64,000 nucleotides of DNA from Malurus cyaneus samueli (Eukaryota > Chordata > Aves > Passeriformes > Maluridae), in assembly GCA_009741485.1 (NCBI GenBank), contig CM019214.1, positions 26,386,327 to 26,450,326 of the forward strand. The letters are read 5' to 3'. A program made the translations under genes and the position numbers. Positions 10,301 through 24,500 of the stretch are shown one piece after another (the stretch's first letter is position 1; the number at the start of each line of letters is the position of its first letter). The notes beneath the pieces are model-generated. The model saw nothing but the letters and a program-made list of their open reading frames with translations. It had not been told where the DNA came from and did not search any database.

Positions 10301-13300
10301 AGAGACAATAGAAGCAATGAGTTCTATCTAAACTAAAAGCTTTGTTTTGTCTTTTAATTTGAAACCTGTAATCCACTAATACCTCTTGACAATCAGGCAC
10401 AAGGACAGATGAGGAGAGTTTAATGATATCTGGATAAATCATACATATATACATATACATATACATCTATATATATCAGCCTTGTGACTCAGTGTATTCA
10501 CCTAGCCTGTGATTTGTGCCCTGTTAGTAATGCATCCTGTGTATCTATTTGTCACACAATGCAAGGCTGGCCTTGAAAAGGGGATTTGAGAGTCCCTAAA
10601 CACGTGTGGGTTTAGGAAAAAATTATTAAGATTTATCGTTATTATTTATGTATTTTTTTCTATGTGGAAAAGGATGCTTTTCTTAGGGTTCTTTTACCTC
10701 TTATGTCTGAGAAAATCCAGGAAAATCTGCCAGCAGCTGGAGCTGTAGGCTTGTGCAGTAGCTCACGCAACCAGAGTCCTGGAAATATCAGTGTATTTTA
10801 TTACAAAATAACTTTCTTGGAACTACAGCTTTACATGTTTTAAAAAAGAAATTGAGTAGTACGGAAATAACACAAAATCTTAAAAGGATTACTTTAAAAA
10901 GGTAACTCAGATTTTGCTTTGATTTTGCTTTGTTTGCAGTCAGTGGCTGCACTCCTCCATAGCAATATTTGTCCTAAGAGTACAGAGCCCTCAAGGGTTT
11001 ATCAAGTCTGCTCTCCCTCTAGGGCTGATGCTAACATATTCACTCTCTGGAGATAAAAGGGAAACACATCTGATGGCACATCAGACACAGCATTTCATTG
11101 TGTCAAGCTCCTTTTCCCAAAGATATTACTTCTTTCCAATTGTTGGCAACAACCTCTTGCAGAAGCATTAAAAGGGCTGGATCTTTCATGGTACCTTCAA
11201 AACACACAGCGCTCCCAAGTCCTGCTGAACTCAGAGGGAACTGAAATGCATTTTTCTTCTAAGAGTGGTCAAAGCTGGGCCCAAAGGCCACCTTTGCTGA
11301 TGGTCATAGTCATTACTAACACTGAGACCAGAGCAATCTGTGGAGGTGCTGGCAAAGCAGTTTCAGACAGAGAATAGGATTGTTTTCCTTCATGTGCAAT
11401 CTGCCAGTTCTCAGCTCCTCAGGGTTGTCCTCGGGCTCTAGCTCAGATTTGAGAGAGACAAAACGAGCCAAACATTTGAGACAAGTGCTCAAAGTTAGGT
11501 GTGTGAATGTAATACCCAAATAACACTGAAATGAGTAGTAATACTGTATTATTATGATTTATTCTTTCCTCTCACCTTTCACAGCTAAATTCTCCTCCAC
11601 TTGCCTGAGACCTACCAAACAAGCTGGAAAAGCCCTTGGAAGCTTTCCCAGGCTGAGAATTCTCAGGAATATTTATCTGTATTCCTAGCCTTATCTATCC
11701 TGTAAACACTTTTACAAATAAAACATTTCTCACATGATTCTCAAGGGGGAAAAGGGGGTCAGTAAAGTGGCAAGATAAGATTTGTCACATTTTCCTTTAG
11801 GTTTTCTTTTTTTTTTAACATCAATTTTCTACAATTGCTATATTCTAGTTTTACCAGAATCTTTGGGTGATTTTTTAACATAAACTGCTTAATTTCAGCT
11901 ACAGCAGGCTTCTCAATGTCATTAGCCTATTTAATACTATTTTGATTTTAATGTATCACTATAACTCAATAGCAAACTGGATATTTTAGCCATTATTGCA
12001 TCTTCATTGTTACCCTAAGCATTTATTTGCCATATTCTCAGATTTACTTCTTCTTAAAGCAAATATTTTTTTGCTTTGTCTCTAGGATGTTTCTGCAGGT
12101 TGTTGATTAAGCAACAAGTTACAAAGTTTGACTTCAAACCCTTGGGGTGCTCTGATTCCACCCTGAGCAGAGAAGAGCTTTCCAAAATAAGCTTGCTAAC
12201 GTCAGAACCTCTCGTTGCTAAGAGAAGAAGCGAGCGTAGCCTGGTAAAAGCACGTTGTTTCAACAAATCCATTTGAACTGGCAGCCAACCTGTGCAAAGA
12301 CAATGGAAGTAGCTTCAAGCAATACATACCAAATAGTTGCATCAGCCTTTTTTTACTGGAGCAAGAAAAAATTGGAAGGCTATTGAGCAAAACGGGGGGA
12401 AAAGAACACGATATTCCCGGCTTACAGAGATTGCAGAATGTATGTGTTCTATCAGTCAGAAAACTAATGGAGGTGAGAATGACCTACCCCAGGCTAATAA
12501 TGTATAGTACATGCAAGTTCTCAAAAGAATTTCCAATTAAGCTTCTTTTTATTACCACACTAACCAAAGGCCCACTACTGCATGGTACATTACTTGTGAG
12601 AATTATATATTAATTTAGATCAGAGGTATGTATTCCAATCCAAACTAGGAGGATTGTTACACAATACTGCCCCTCCTCTAGGAGCAGAATGTAAATTCAT
12701 CCCTACTTCAAAATATATGCAATTTACATTCTGGTGCTGGGCCAGCTGAATGAATCTCTGTACTGTGGTCCTTTATTTCTCTTCAATTGCTATCTATTAA
12801 AATGAAACACCCTATAGTCTTGCATTCTGACCTTCTTAAAGACATATGCAAACACATCTGAGAAGATGAAATTAGAGCAAAACACAGGAGAATCCTCAGC
12901 CTTCACAGGTTACAAAATTACACATACCAGTTGCATGGATAGGAATAAAATACTTGTGACTTTTTTGAAAGTTTACAAACTTTACAAATAAACTGCAGCT
13001 ACCATATGTTTAATTAATGGCAGTGGAATACAAATTTTTAGTCCCTACTATGTCATCATACAAAGCAGAACCGAGGCTCCACCGAGTGAAAATATTCAGT
13101 GAGTTTCAGTATGAGACACCTGTCTTAGCAGAAAAACAAACATTTTGGAAAAGCCATCTCTTTAACTTTGTCAAGGTTCCTTTTCCCACCACAGATTCTG
13201 AAATCTTACGTGTGAGTTAACAAGAGAAGTTTTTCTCTGCTTTTTTCCCAGCATTTTATAATACAGTAGGGATTGCTGTTTCTAAGATATATCATTAGAC

Positions 13301-15680
13301 ATTTACTCCAGACTGAATTTGTCCAGCTGTGGCTAAGTCAGGCAAAACAGAAGAATCAGGACCCTTTTATCACTGAGCATCACAAGCCATGGATTTGCAC
13401 TGTACCTTCATTCCCCACCACCTCTCTAAGTACCAGCTCTGCTCTTACTCGTGTTCAGCTGCTCTCTAATTAGCACTTTGTGAAGCTGCACACCTGCAGC
13501 AGCTCAGTTCTCACCTCACTGCACATTACACATTATGTCTCCACAGCACACCCTACGCAGAAATAATTTTGTCACTACATCATTACACCTCCTTCCCTTG
13601 CAGGGAATCCAGGCAAAAGTCACCTGCTTAAAATTATGTTCTTCTTGGAGAACAAGAGCTATTAATTTTCTTTTTAAAATCATTAAACATATTCACATAA
13701 AAATCTTGCTTATCCAATGTCAATTTTGCAACGGTCAAGACCAGCATGAGGGGTCAAAAAGAAAATCAAAACAGAAATACAGAGTTTTCTCTTTGGATCT
13801 AATTAACAAGTATGCCAAACCACAGCCAAGAGTTTTGAAATGTTCCCACTGTTGAAACCTATAATTTTGCATTAGGTGTATTTCTTGTAAAGTCACACCA
13901 ACCCTGTTCTGTTGGGCTGGTTGCTCCTGATGAGGGGTTCCTTTACTTTTCTGTGTTGCATCACATTTTGTGCAAATCACTGCACATACAAACACACATC
14001 ACACTCACCCAAGAGCCCAGTTGCTCATGAATAACTTAACTGAGAAGTAATTCAGCAAACCCCAAAAGCCTTGTGAACTTCAGGAGAGTCTGATGCTTGG
14101 CCACATTTTGAACTGCAGTAAGGAACTTTTTCTTTTATGCATCCCCATACAGTGGAAGAACTGTGTTCCTCTGAGCCTCTACCATGTGATAAACATTCTG
14201 TCACAGTTTTCCTCAGATTCCCAGACAGTGTGCACATGTACATTTGTGAGTGTATGTATGCAGGAAATGCATAGAATGATAATCTGCCATAATATGACTT
14301 AAATCATTAATTCTGATAATAAACAATAAATTGCAAGCAAAATGGAACATTCAAAAAAATGTTGCAATGGCTTTATTTTCCTCTCCACATATTTGTTATG
14401 TCTCATTTAAGTAAAAATACTGAATATTCTGTTATTTTCTTAATCCCCTAGTGTCTGTAATTCTATGTGATCACTTCTGTCTCTTTGAAGCAAGTAGGAT
14501 AGGATGCTAAATCTACCCAAACAGAACTATTATGAATCACTATCATTTTGTGGTCATGTTTCAGAGTTGTAAATAATTTCACCAAAGCTAGCAAGTATTC
14601 CTTAGACAGCCATATATTCTCTTAAAATCAGAGTATTGCAGCTTCATAAAAGATAAAATTACAAAACACAGTAATGGAAAATTATGGCTGAGAAGAAACT
14701 GTGATCCAAATTACTAAATGAGTATATTTACAAAAAATCAAGGAGTAAGGTTTATGTAGAGTAATATTTTTTACTTGAGCCATATCCTCTGCTTAGCAGG
14801 GTGTGTTTGTGCTTTCAGTGTGGTAGACCACTGGTCTGCCCGATAAATTCTGTGCTGTTTCCTGATATTTTTAAGAAAGGACTGTGAAACTGATCCTTGT
14901 TGAATAAAACAGTCATAATTTGTTTGCTTTAAACACAAAACAAAGGACTAAGAAGATGTACAAGCAATTGAAGAGCAAAGACATGCCAAGGAAATCGCAG
15001 AGTAGTTGAGATCAGAGCTTTCAGAACTGAAAAATCCTGTAAAAATTAAAAAGCCTGTTGAGGGATGCAAATGTGCAATACAATTTAACTGCCATATATT
15101 TATATGTAAAACCCACAGACATTTGCAATGTAGAGATGATGTTGCATGTTTGCAACTCAACAATAATCAAATATGAGTTTCACAGTGTGCTTCTTCTAAT
15201 AACACTCCTGTGGATTAGCATTAAAGGATTTCTGTCAATGAAGTACAGTAAATTAAAGCTCAAGATGGTCATGCAACATAAATATGTCTAATGATTCCAC
15301 TTAAAAATAATTTTTTTTTTCAGTATGAATGAAAATAAATGTAGACTGGAAAATTTAATGAATTTGAATTTGGAACTGGTTGAAAACCACACCTTTAGAA
15401 TGGGAAAACTCCATCCCATTTCCTATCCCAATTCCTGTTTCAACTTGCACAGAATATTTAGTTCCAATGATTGCACTACTTAGCAGATACATTCTTGCCC
15501 AAGAAATCCAGCCAAGTGTTGAGATTAAATCTTTATTTAAATTATAAGATAAAAATAGTGCCTGTGTGTATTTTTCTCCCTATCCCATGGTATTAAGAGC
15601 TAGATATCAATCTCTGTAAAAATGAGTAGGTGAAAGAAGCCGTAACTCTAAAGTCCTGTTTAAAAACACACTTTATGTGG
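7351..15680. other. Intergenic desert, no gene seen
   Basis: About 8.3 kb of AT-rich DNA without a supportable gene. Features noted are poly(T) runs near 8327 and 8733 and an (ATACAT)n-like patch at 10436-10476. The longest open frame, 8699-9067 on the minus strand (122 codons), ends in a poly-Lys run produced by a poly(T) stretch and has no recognisable domain. Other frames are short. No tRNA- or snRNA-like sequence was recognised. Confidence 0.6.
10436..10476. repeat. Degenerate (ATACAT)n / (AT)n microsatellite
   Basis: About 40 bases of alternating atacat and tatata units, directly visible. Simple repeat only. Confidence 0.75.
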
Positions 15681-15905
15681 TCATAGAGTCACAGAATGGT
15701 TGGGGTTTAAAGGGACATCTTGTGGTCATCTGGTCTAACCCCTCTGCCCGGGCAGGGTCACCTAGAGTTGGGCCATACCCAGGACCATGTCCAAACAGAT
15801 TTTATGTATCTACAACGATGGAGACCCCACAACCTATCAGTCTATGGCAATGCTCAGTCACCATCACAGTGAAAAGTGTTTCCTGATATTCAGAGGAACC
15901 TCTCT
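15681..15905 (-). mobile_element. CR1 LINE 3' fragment
   Basis: The + strand starts with 'tcatagagtcacagaatggt', then 'tggggtttaaagggacatct', 'catctggtctaacccctctg' and 'cccgggcagggtcacctaga'. It continues through 'ggagaccccacaacct' and 'cagtgaaaagtgtttcctga'. This is the classic reverse complement of the last ~220 bases of an avian CR1, so the insertion is on the minus strand, 5' truncated and non-coding. This is among the clearest signs that the window is avian. Confidence 0.93.
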
Positions 15906-18900
15906 ATTATTATTCATAATAAAAATAATAATTTTAATTACACTAATCACATGTAATTGACTAAATCTACTTTTCAATCTGCCTCTAGTCATTGTTCTTT
16001 TTCACCAAATGCATTCTGAAATGTCTTTATGCAATCTGAGAAAAATTGCTTCTCATATGGCAAAGAAATGAATCCTATAGAAGATATAGATTATGAAAAT
16101 CATCTCACATAAATGCTGAAATGAATGTGCTTATTTTGCAGTGTCAATGCAAGTAAGTCCTGTAATTTTTGTATATAGTCTTGGGAATCACAACACCAGT
16201 TATCATTAATCAGAGGAAAGAATACAATAAATAGCAATCTGCGCTTTTCTGACCACTACCAAAATAAAACAATGGGAACATTAGTCATTTATATTTATAA
16301 GGCTTATATGGTTGTATACACACATAATTTAGCATTTTGACTGGACTGATTAAAAATAATGTCCCAGTGATAAGTCAAGATCAGTACTCTGAAAATTCAC
16401 ACATGGCATCTATATAAAACAAAACTGCAACACAACTGGGACAATAACTCTTAACAGAGTATTTCTCTAAAGAACTGTGCTGCTAATGAAATACATGCCA
16501 CATTCTCAGAAAACATTTTTTTTTCTTAAATACTTTATTACCCTTTATCATCCCAGTTGATGGGGGCAAAGATGGGGTGTAGATCTTGCTAACTGCTAGA
16601 GCTGACTATGAAAACTTCTGAGGAACCACTCACTGTTCAATTTGTTACGTCTTTTGGTCACAATCTGGTTTATGTATTGTGAATGGAAGAGTTCAAAGCC
16701 CCTATTTGACTGAATTCTTATACCTTCAGCTATAAAAAAAAGACACCTTGAACAGCAGTGCACATAGTTCACCATTTATGGCAACCACAGCTGACTACAA
16801 GATATTCACACACACAAAGGGAAGTTTTCTGACAGATATGCAGCAAACCGTTCTGCAGTACAGTAACACTTGAATTATTGAATGAACTCATAACTTTAAA
16901 ATGTCATTCAAGTTTCTCTGGTGTAGCTGAAAAATTTGTGGAAGAAAATATGTCTAGCACCTGTGGGTTTTTTGATACAACAGAGTATTTTGATATATAT
17001 AGAAGCTGTGAATGACGAGAATTTTTATGGGCATTTTTCCTTGTTACTTCTTTCTCAATGTGGTTTCAGTTGGACTGAAAATGTGCTATTTTAAAGACTC
17101 CCTTTAAAAATCGGTGCTTTTTGGGCTGCTCTAGTTTTTTAGGCTGGTGCTTTACAGCTTCCCTGTGAAGTGTTGTGTGGATGTGCTCCATATTCTGCAG
17201 AGTCATAAACACAGAAGAGAAAATGACAATGTAAAAATCCATGGTTTATGAACATATTCCTACAAACTTTCTGCTGGTCAGTAGCAGAGCTAATTGCTAT
17301 TAGTAGCAAAAAAATATCTGTGATGGTCTCAATTTTCAGCCATACAAAATGGTGTACTTGGATGCTCTCTGGATGGAAGCAGTTTTAAACCATTTAATTT
17401 GGCCCAAGTAAAAGAAATTTTACTTTCATGAATTTAAAGTCACATAGTGAAAAAAAAACCCATAAAACTCTATATGTGGCACTCCACATGTGTAAAAAAG
17501 TCATCTCTTAATCTGCTCAAAGGTTGCTGATGGGAAAATACGTAATTCCATTGTAACAGCTTCTGCTATTTTACTGTTTCAGAGGCTGTTTCATTATTTT
17601 TTCAAGCTCTTACAGTGACAAATGCTTAAATTATCTGGATAAGAAGAAAGGGGTAAACAAAAAAATTGTTTGTATCTTAAAGTATTTCCTTATCTATGAA
17701 ACTGTTGTAACTAGTTTCTTATTCAGTCAGAGCACATTTTATCTCTCCCTGTTTAAATTAGTGGTATTAATATTTATTGGGTCAGCTAAATATATCATAG
17801 CATAATGTACAGAGCTACCCAATGTCTGTGGCTTTTTACTTAAAGGGAAATGAATCATACCTTCGCTAGTCCTGTAACTCTGTAGATTCATGTTCCCTAC
17901 ACACCAGTCTTTTGGGGAGCTGTAAAATATATTGTGTCTCCAGAAGAGCAAAGTGTTTCCATATTTCAAATCTGTGAAGCTTCATGGATGAGCAAACAAG
18001 AATAATCAGTGCTGCACACATTTTTGTCAGACAGCCTTATGGATCTATATTTCTGCTGCTGAAATCTTTATTTTTTTAATGTGCCAGATTGTTTAATCAT
18101 GCACAAGGCAAAGTACTTGAATTAATACCTAGTAAGCCAAAATAATTGTGACTATTGTTCCCTCTCAGAGGTCTGTTTGTGGGATTTTATAGTTCCTGAA
18201 ATACAGCTCTAGTTAGAAAAAGGCCATATTAATTATTTCAAGTTATCTCCTAAGAAAATGAATTTATATATTATCACAAGAACAGCTTAACAGATTTAGA
18301 AAGGTTAGTTTTTAGGAGTAGGTTAGTTGACAAAGATTTTGGAGTGTGAAGGCCAAGTTTTGCTTCTACTGAAAACAAAGAAACACACAAGGTTCCACTG
18401 GAGCAGCAGAGAGGCTGAAACGGGCTTTTTGACTACAAACAAATAAACAAATACAAAACCCAAACAATCATTTGCACGTCCCTGCTCAGAAATGCCTCCC
18501 AGCTGACTGTATTCCTGTGGGAGCTTCTTAGAGTATGTGGAAGGGAAGAATTAATCACCATTTCATTTAGGTGCTTGCTTTGGATGTTACTGTTTATACA
18601 TAAACCAATCTGTTTGTTTATTCCTTAGTGTACTGTGCCTTACAGCAAAACCTGATAACATGTATTAGAAATTAATGTTTCTATTAATGCTAAATATGTT
18701 TTATAACAGTTATTAAATCAACTATGATTTAGCAGATAACTGTCTCAGACAGAAATATTTTTGGGATGATTTAATAATCCTATACTAAATAATGCAATTC
18801 CATTAAATTATGCAGAAAATGAACGTAAGAAGGACAGTCAGCAGAGCAGAATGTAAAATTTTTCAAAACATACATTAGAATCCAAGAGTAAAATCTTTTG

Positions 18901-21260
18901 GTGTTTAAAAGAAACAATAGGATTACTAGGTAGAGGCCATTTTTCATTAAAATGTGACACATTTATACCTACTGTATATGGATTAGAGGTGTTCTGTAGC
19001 GTAAAGAAGATGAAAATCCTACTGATTGAGGATTTTAAAAAAACATCTGTCATGCATATAAAGCACAGACTATGAGTCCGTAATAATATGCACTGCCATG
19101 AAAATGTTGTAACAGCTGTGAGGAGCTCTGCTGCCAGTTTGTCAAATGAAAAATAAAACCTATTTCAAAGCACAGAAGACTGGAAAATGGAGCAGGCTCT
19201 GGCATGCACTGTGCATCACATTTTATACTTGGATTGGTCAGATGGATACTTGCTCTTACTCCATACAAATCTAGCTGAATTAAGATTTGTGAAGCAGTGA
19301 AAAGAAGGAATAGTAGTCTAGTGTACATAAACTCGAAAGTAAGAATATTCAATATTCATATCCTACAAAAATACTAAAATGTGCATATGTTCAATTGCAG
19401 GAGCAGGAAAGGTGCTGAACTTTTCCTCTGAAAAATTTCTTTAGACTTAGATGGAAATATAGAATTCTGCTTTGCCTCTGTAAAAATAATTTAATATATT
19501 AATCACAGATTATTGCCTCTTTTTCTGTTATTGTTTTTATCTTTAGAGGTCACAATATCCCAGTTCAGTCAGAACTATTGTAGAAAATTGTCTGCTATCA
19601 GATTTTGTGGTATTTCAAAATAAAGAGTAACACTATGAAATACTTACCTTAAATATTTTCAGAGAAAGATGAAGCAAGAATGAAGGAAGCTCAAAAAAAC
19701 AATACCACACTATCACTGTAAATGAAATATCCCACTGGGATGTAATTGTCCTCTAATGAATGCAGCAGCATGCATATTTTAGCTTAAATTTCAAGTAACA
19801 TGGACATTCATCCCTAAATATTAGTCTGAGGCCATCCTTTCTTTATGAAACACCCAAAATAATTCAACATCACTTTTGTAACATCAGTCAGTACCTGCCC
19901 GTGGAGGTTCAGACTGCTGATGGACAGCACGTCCAAAAACTGCTTTTTCAGACCTGTTAGGCAGAATCAACTGTCCCAGTCTTAAATCTCATCTTTTATT
20001 TTTATTAAAGAAGTTGACTTTTAAACTGCAATACTTTTTATTTTCAGTGCCTTCAATATAAAGATGTAAGCAGAGCTTCTATTCAATAGCTAAAAATTTT
20101 AATATATAATTACTCTTTTCCCACCTAGTTTATGCATATTGAGGTCACTACAATTGGTAACTTGTGGAGAAATAACACTTGTCTAGCACTATTTATTTAA
20201 GAGAGCAGAGGGAAGAATGGAGAAAGGATTGAGGTGGAAGACTTCTGCATTAAAATTTGCAATGAAACAAAATTAGGATTTGCCTTGTTAAGAAATATTG
20301 CTCTGTATGTATTTAATTAGAGACAGTATTATATTGCACAAGCAGGCAGAAAATTGAGGTTACAGCAGCCTACCTTCATCACTGCATTTTCTACTTGGGG
20401 ATTTGTTTTCACGTCTTATTCTCTTATTCTCTGTCAATGAATTTTATTCCCTTTTTTTCTTTTTTTTTTTTTTTTTAGCAGCAGCAGCAGCATTGAGCAC
20501 TGTTATATCCAGTTTGTTCTGTGCTGAAAGAATTTAGAGAAGCAATGTAAATGAAATCTCATCTCATAGGAGGTGACATGATAATGAAGCGCACCTCTTC
20601 CACCCAAGGACTTCCCATTGCCACACAAACATCATTTCTTCCATGCAAAGATCTCCTTTTGTGATTGCCAGGTCAGTAAGCTAAAATCTTACAATCCAAA
20701 AAAACAATTTTCCCTATACCATAAGTCAGTCACTCTTCACCAAAACAGAATTAGAACAAAGAGACAAAATACCAGCTTGGCAAAAGGGCATGCACAAAAA
20801 TGATTGAATAGCTTGGGATGATTCCTGCTACATACACAGGTGCTGAGGATGGTCTTATAACAACCTTGTTACAGAGCTCCACAGTTATACTAGTATTGTC
20901 CAGTTGCTAAATTTTGTAAGAGGAATTCCTGTGCTACACTGTTAAGTCCCCAGGTACAGCCTCTTTGAATTACATGGCCAAAATGTCCCTCTCTGTGCTC
21001 TTGCACGACTGAACATAGACAGGACCATTCTTAAAGCTGTAAAAATAGTTGGAAAGAATGATCAGCAAAAGAAGCAATTTCTTAGCACAGAATGCTAGTT
21101 GGATAGCAGTGAAGAGAAAGTATGGAAGTAGCAAAAAAACCCCAAAACCTCAGAAACTATTAATTACAAATGTCCATATATATATATATGAAAATATGGA
21201 AATGTGAAAAGCCTGATCATTAGATTCCTTATTTTGCCAAGATGAACTCTTAAGAGACGT

Positions 21261-21261
<1 letters not shown>
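15906..21261. other. Intergenic desert, no gene seen
   Basis: About 5.4 kb without recognisable genes. One notable patch is a T-rich run (about 20448-20476) followed by (AGC)5 at 20477-20491. A (TA)n patch occurs around 21175-21190. Open frames on the minus strand at 18780-19352 overlap and are Phe/Leu-rich, without domain support. Confidence 0.6.
20448..20491. repeat. Poly(T) run followed by (AGC)5
   Basis: A C/T-only stretch with about 16 consecutive T runs into AG and then five AGC/CAG units. It looks like a very strong polypyrimidine tract plus splice-acceptor, but no open exon follows on the + strand, so it is called a simple repeat. Confidence 0.7.

Positions 21262-21311
<50 letters not shown>
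21262..21311. repeat. (CA)n dinucleotide microsatellite, about 25 units
   Basis: An uninterrupted CA/AC run of about 50 bases is directly visible. It sits just upstream of a CR1 3' fragment that begins at about 21345. Likely polymorphic in length. Confidence 0.95.
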
Positions 21312-21313
<2 letters not shown>

Positions 21314-21344
21314 TATGTATAAAAGCATATAAATACAAGCATGA

Positions 21345-21512
21345 GCATATGTAGAATGGAAGGGAACTCTGGAGGTCCCAAATCTGTGATGTTCTGAATA
21401 GGGTGTGGTTGTTCTGGCTTCATCTAGCCCAGGTTAGAGCAGCCTCATGGGTAGAGAGTTCAGAGTCTCTCTAGGCAGCAGATCTGGCCTCATGTTCTTA
21501 ACCACTCTGAAT
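21345..21512 (-). mobile_element. CR1 LINE 3' fragment, diverged
   Basis: The + strand shows 'gtagaatggaagggaactct' then 'ggaggtccc', 'catctagcccaggttagagc', 'agagtctctctaggcagcag' and 'atctggcctcatgttcttaaccac'. These match in order the reverse complement of a CR1 3' region (gaatggaagggacctctggagg... ctctctgggcaacctgttccag... ccaccctca). Point changes and small indels are numerous, so this is an older copy. Minus-strand insertion, 5' truncated. Confidence 0.7.
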
Positions 21513-24500
21513 CTACAGACATGTATTTAGTATTCATCTGTTATTGAAGTGTAACACCTTCACAGCAAAGAAAAACAGTCGCTGTAGTCAAGGGTATTTG
21601 CTTTATTCTGCATTGTTTGTTTATATAGAGACTACTTAACTCCCTGTGATAAAAACTGAAGAAACTAATAGACACTAGATAGGAAAATCTTTCTTTCTAC
21701 GGTTAAGAGTGAAAAGATTTGACCACAGGAGGTTGTACTGATATTTTCCCAGGTACTGGTAAGAGTGAAAGCTTTGTAATCAGCTCTTTTTATCTAGCAC
21801 TGAATAGTATCTCACTCATTTCAAGATTGGTCTCTGGTATCACAAGGGCACCTTGAAATCTCTGTTCGTCCAAGCTAAAGAAGTTCCTGTGATATACTAG
21901 TTGCAATCTGTAGCAATAGTCCAGATACATATACACACACACACAAAAAAAAGTCTGAAACAATCTATCTTGGATTCACATTTGTGGCTTAAATTAAGGC
22001 TATTTTTGTTCAAATTGTCCATCAGTCTATTTGTGTGCATAGTAAAACAGAAATAATGGAGAATAATTAAAACCAAACCCAGAACAGTTATACAAAATGT
22101 AATTTGGGATATAAAATACAGTCCTGATCCAGAAAAACTTGGGTTTTTTATGGTCTTTTTGAAGAGGCAGACTGGAAATTTATCTACACATTATCAGTGT
22201 GTAGGTGTCTGAAGACCATGATGAAAGGGAATTTATTTTTAAAACAACATGTTGTCAAAACGGGCATATGTAATTTCATCAGGGACTATTTAATTACAAA
22301 GCCTTATGACATACACTAATACAAAAATATCCATTACAGTGATATTATCCCCTTCTTAATTCATCAAGATGGCAACAGATTTTGCCTAAAGCTTTCTGAA
22401 TAGCTTCCACTACAAAGTTAATCATGTTTATAATCTATTTTAGAATTAGTTGGATTTGTATTATATTGTAACACAAATGTTTTCAAAATATTTTGGAGAG
22501 CATTTCAAAAGGCAAGCTTAATCCAATTCTGTCTGCCAGAGCATCCACATGCTGAACCTTGAAAAACCACAGCACTGCATGAGTCAAGTTTCTCTCATCC
22601 TTTCACCTAATTTTGTTCTCTGATTTTTATGCCAGTTGCAGAAATTAAATTTAGAGTTAGTGCAATGTTTGACGGAAAATCAGTTTTCTCTGCTAGCAGA
22701 TTCAGTGATTTAAGTATTTTCTTTTATAAACACACAGAGTAAAGCAAATTAGCCATATAAACACACACTTTAGTTTTGATGTTAGTGCAAGATATAGTTA
22801 AAGCCTTGGATGACTTAAACACAGTCTCAGTAATGTATCACTGATTTTTTTTTCCCTTTGTAACTAAAAAAGGGTTTTCATAAGTGTCAAGACCAAATGG
22901 TTCTTTTTGCTTTTTCTCTCAAGCAGCTGCAGAATTACAGGAGAAGAGGAAAAAAAAAGATTGAGAGTGTTATATTGAGAAATGGGCATGTTCGTGCATG
23001 AAGTTCAAACAAAATATGCTGGCAACAGCGAACAAAGTTCACCGGCTAATTCCAAATACATTCTTTGGGTAATTTTCAGAGGGCAGTGATCACAGAGCTA
23101 GCATAATAAAGCTTCTTTCAATAAGTAAACTTCTAAAGGAACTAAAAATTCCCTTCTTCTCTTGAAAAATAGGTTCAATGCCAAGCCTCTGCCAGCACAC
23201 TGTCTTTCTGTGTGTCTGCTATGTTCTGTATGCCTGCTACTTGCTCCTTAAATTCTCCTGACCTGCTATTTTTGGGGAGTTTCTTTTGTTTTTTGGTTTT
23301 TTGGGGTTTTTTTTTGTTTGTTTTTTGTTTTTTTTTTTTTTTTTTGTTTTTGTTTTTCCTTTTTTTTTTGTTTTGTTTGTTTGTTTGTGTAATTTTTTTC
23401 TTCTCCATGCCATGCCTTGGAGAAAAGAGGGTCGTCTGTTCAGTCAGGCTGCATCCTGATTCCTGCTACATTTCCTTTGAATAACAAGGATTCTCCTCAT
23501 ACTCCAGTTCTGAAGTGCCAGTCATAATGCAGACAATTTTGAGCTGATGGAGTGCTCTCATTATATTTCCAGGTCTATAGGTGTGGCCTGGGAAGTGAAT
23601 GTATCTGGCACTGCCAGAATCAAGATATGCAATTTAGGTTAACCCACGTGAAGACCACAGAAAAAACTATACTAATGCAGAACCCCTAAAGGAGAAGGAA
23701 GCTTGGAGACGTCCTCAAATGTAAGCTATCACCATAAAAATTAGAGAATATGATGCCATCAGGATTCAGTCCCACTGGTAGTGTCAATATTACAAAGGAA
23801 AGTTAGAGTTAGGCTGGGACAGGTGTACCAGAATATGTAAAAATATGCTAGTAGAGTTTATTCTGGTACTAAACTAGAAGCAATAATGCATGGAAATATG
23901 CATGCAATTAAACAGATGCTCTCACATCTTAATAGGATGACCATGAAATGATCTATCCCATACTTTTGATGTGGTACACCTGCCTATGCCATGCAGTTAT
24001 TTTCTAAACAACAATCTACACATCATCATGAATTCAAACTTTCCTCTGTTTTTGAGTACCTAAATATATTTTGCATCAATGTTTATATATTCTAAATATA
24101 CAGATTCTTAGTCTTCCTGCCTTAATCCATGCAATAATAGTTAGACCTAAAAAGAGTATCTGATGCTATAAATCTACAATGAGAACTTAAAGCCAAAATA
24201 CAAACACAAGAGATGGAGAACAGCTCTACAAAATGCTTTTCAGTAATTCTCCATAGCATAGCCATAAAAAGCATTAAGTATAGAGATGGTCGAGCATAGC
24301 TGTGGATTCTTCTGTGATCCTGCATCAAGGGCTGTTCTGTGGATAATCCTTTTAGAAATGCTCTTTGGCCTGAGCTTGCATGTGCCAGTTTTTTGCATCA
24401 ATCATGACATTCTGCCTTGCCCAGATAGAAGCCAGTCAACAGCTAATGCGATTACATGGCCAGGACAGTTTTTAACAGGAAAATGGTTTAGAAACTTGCA

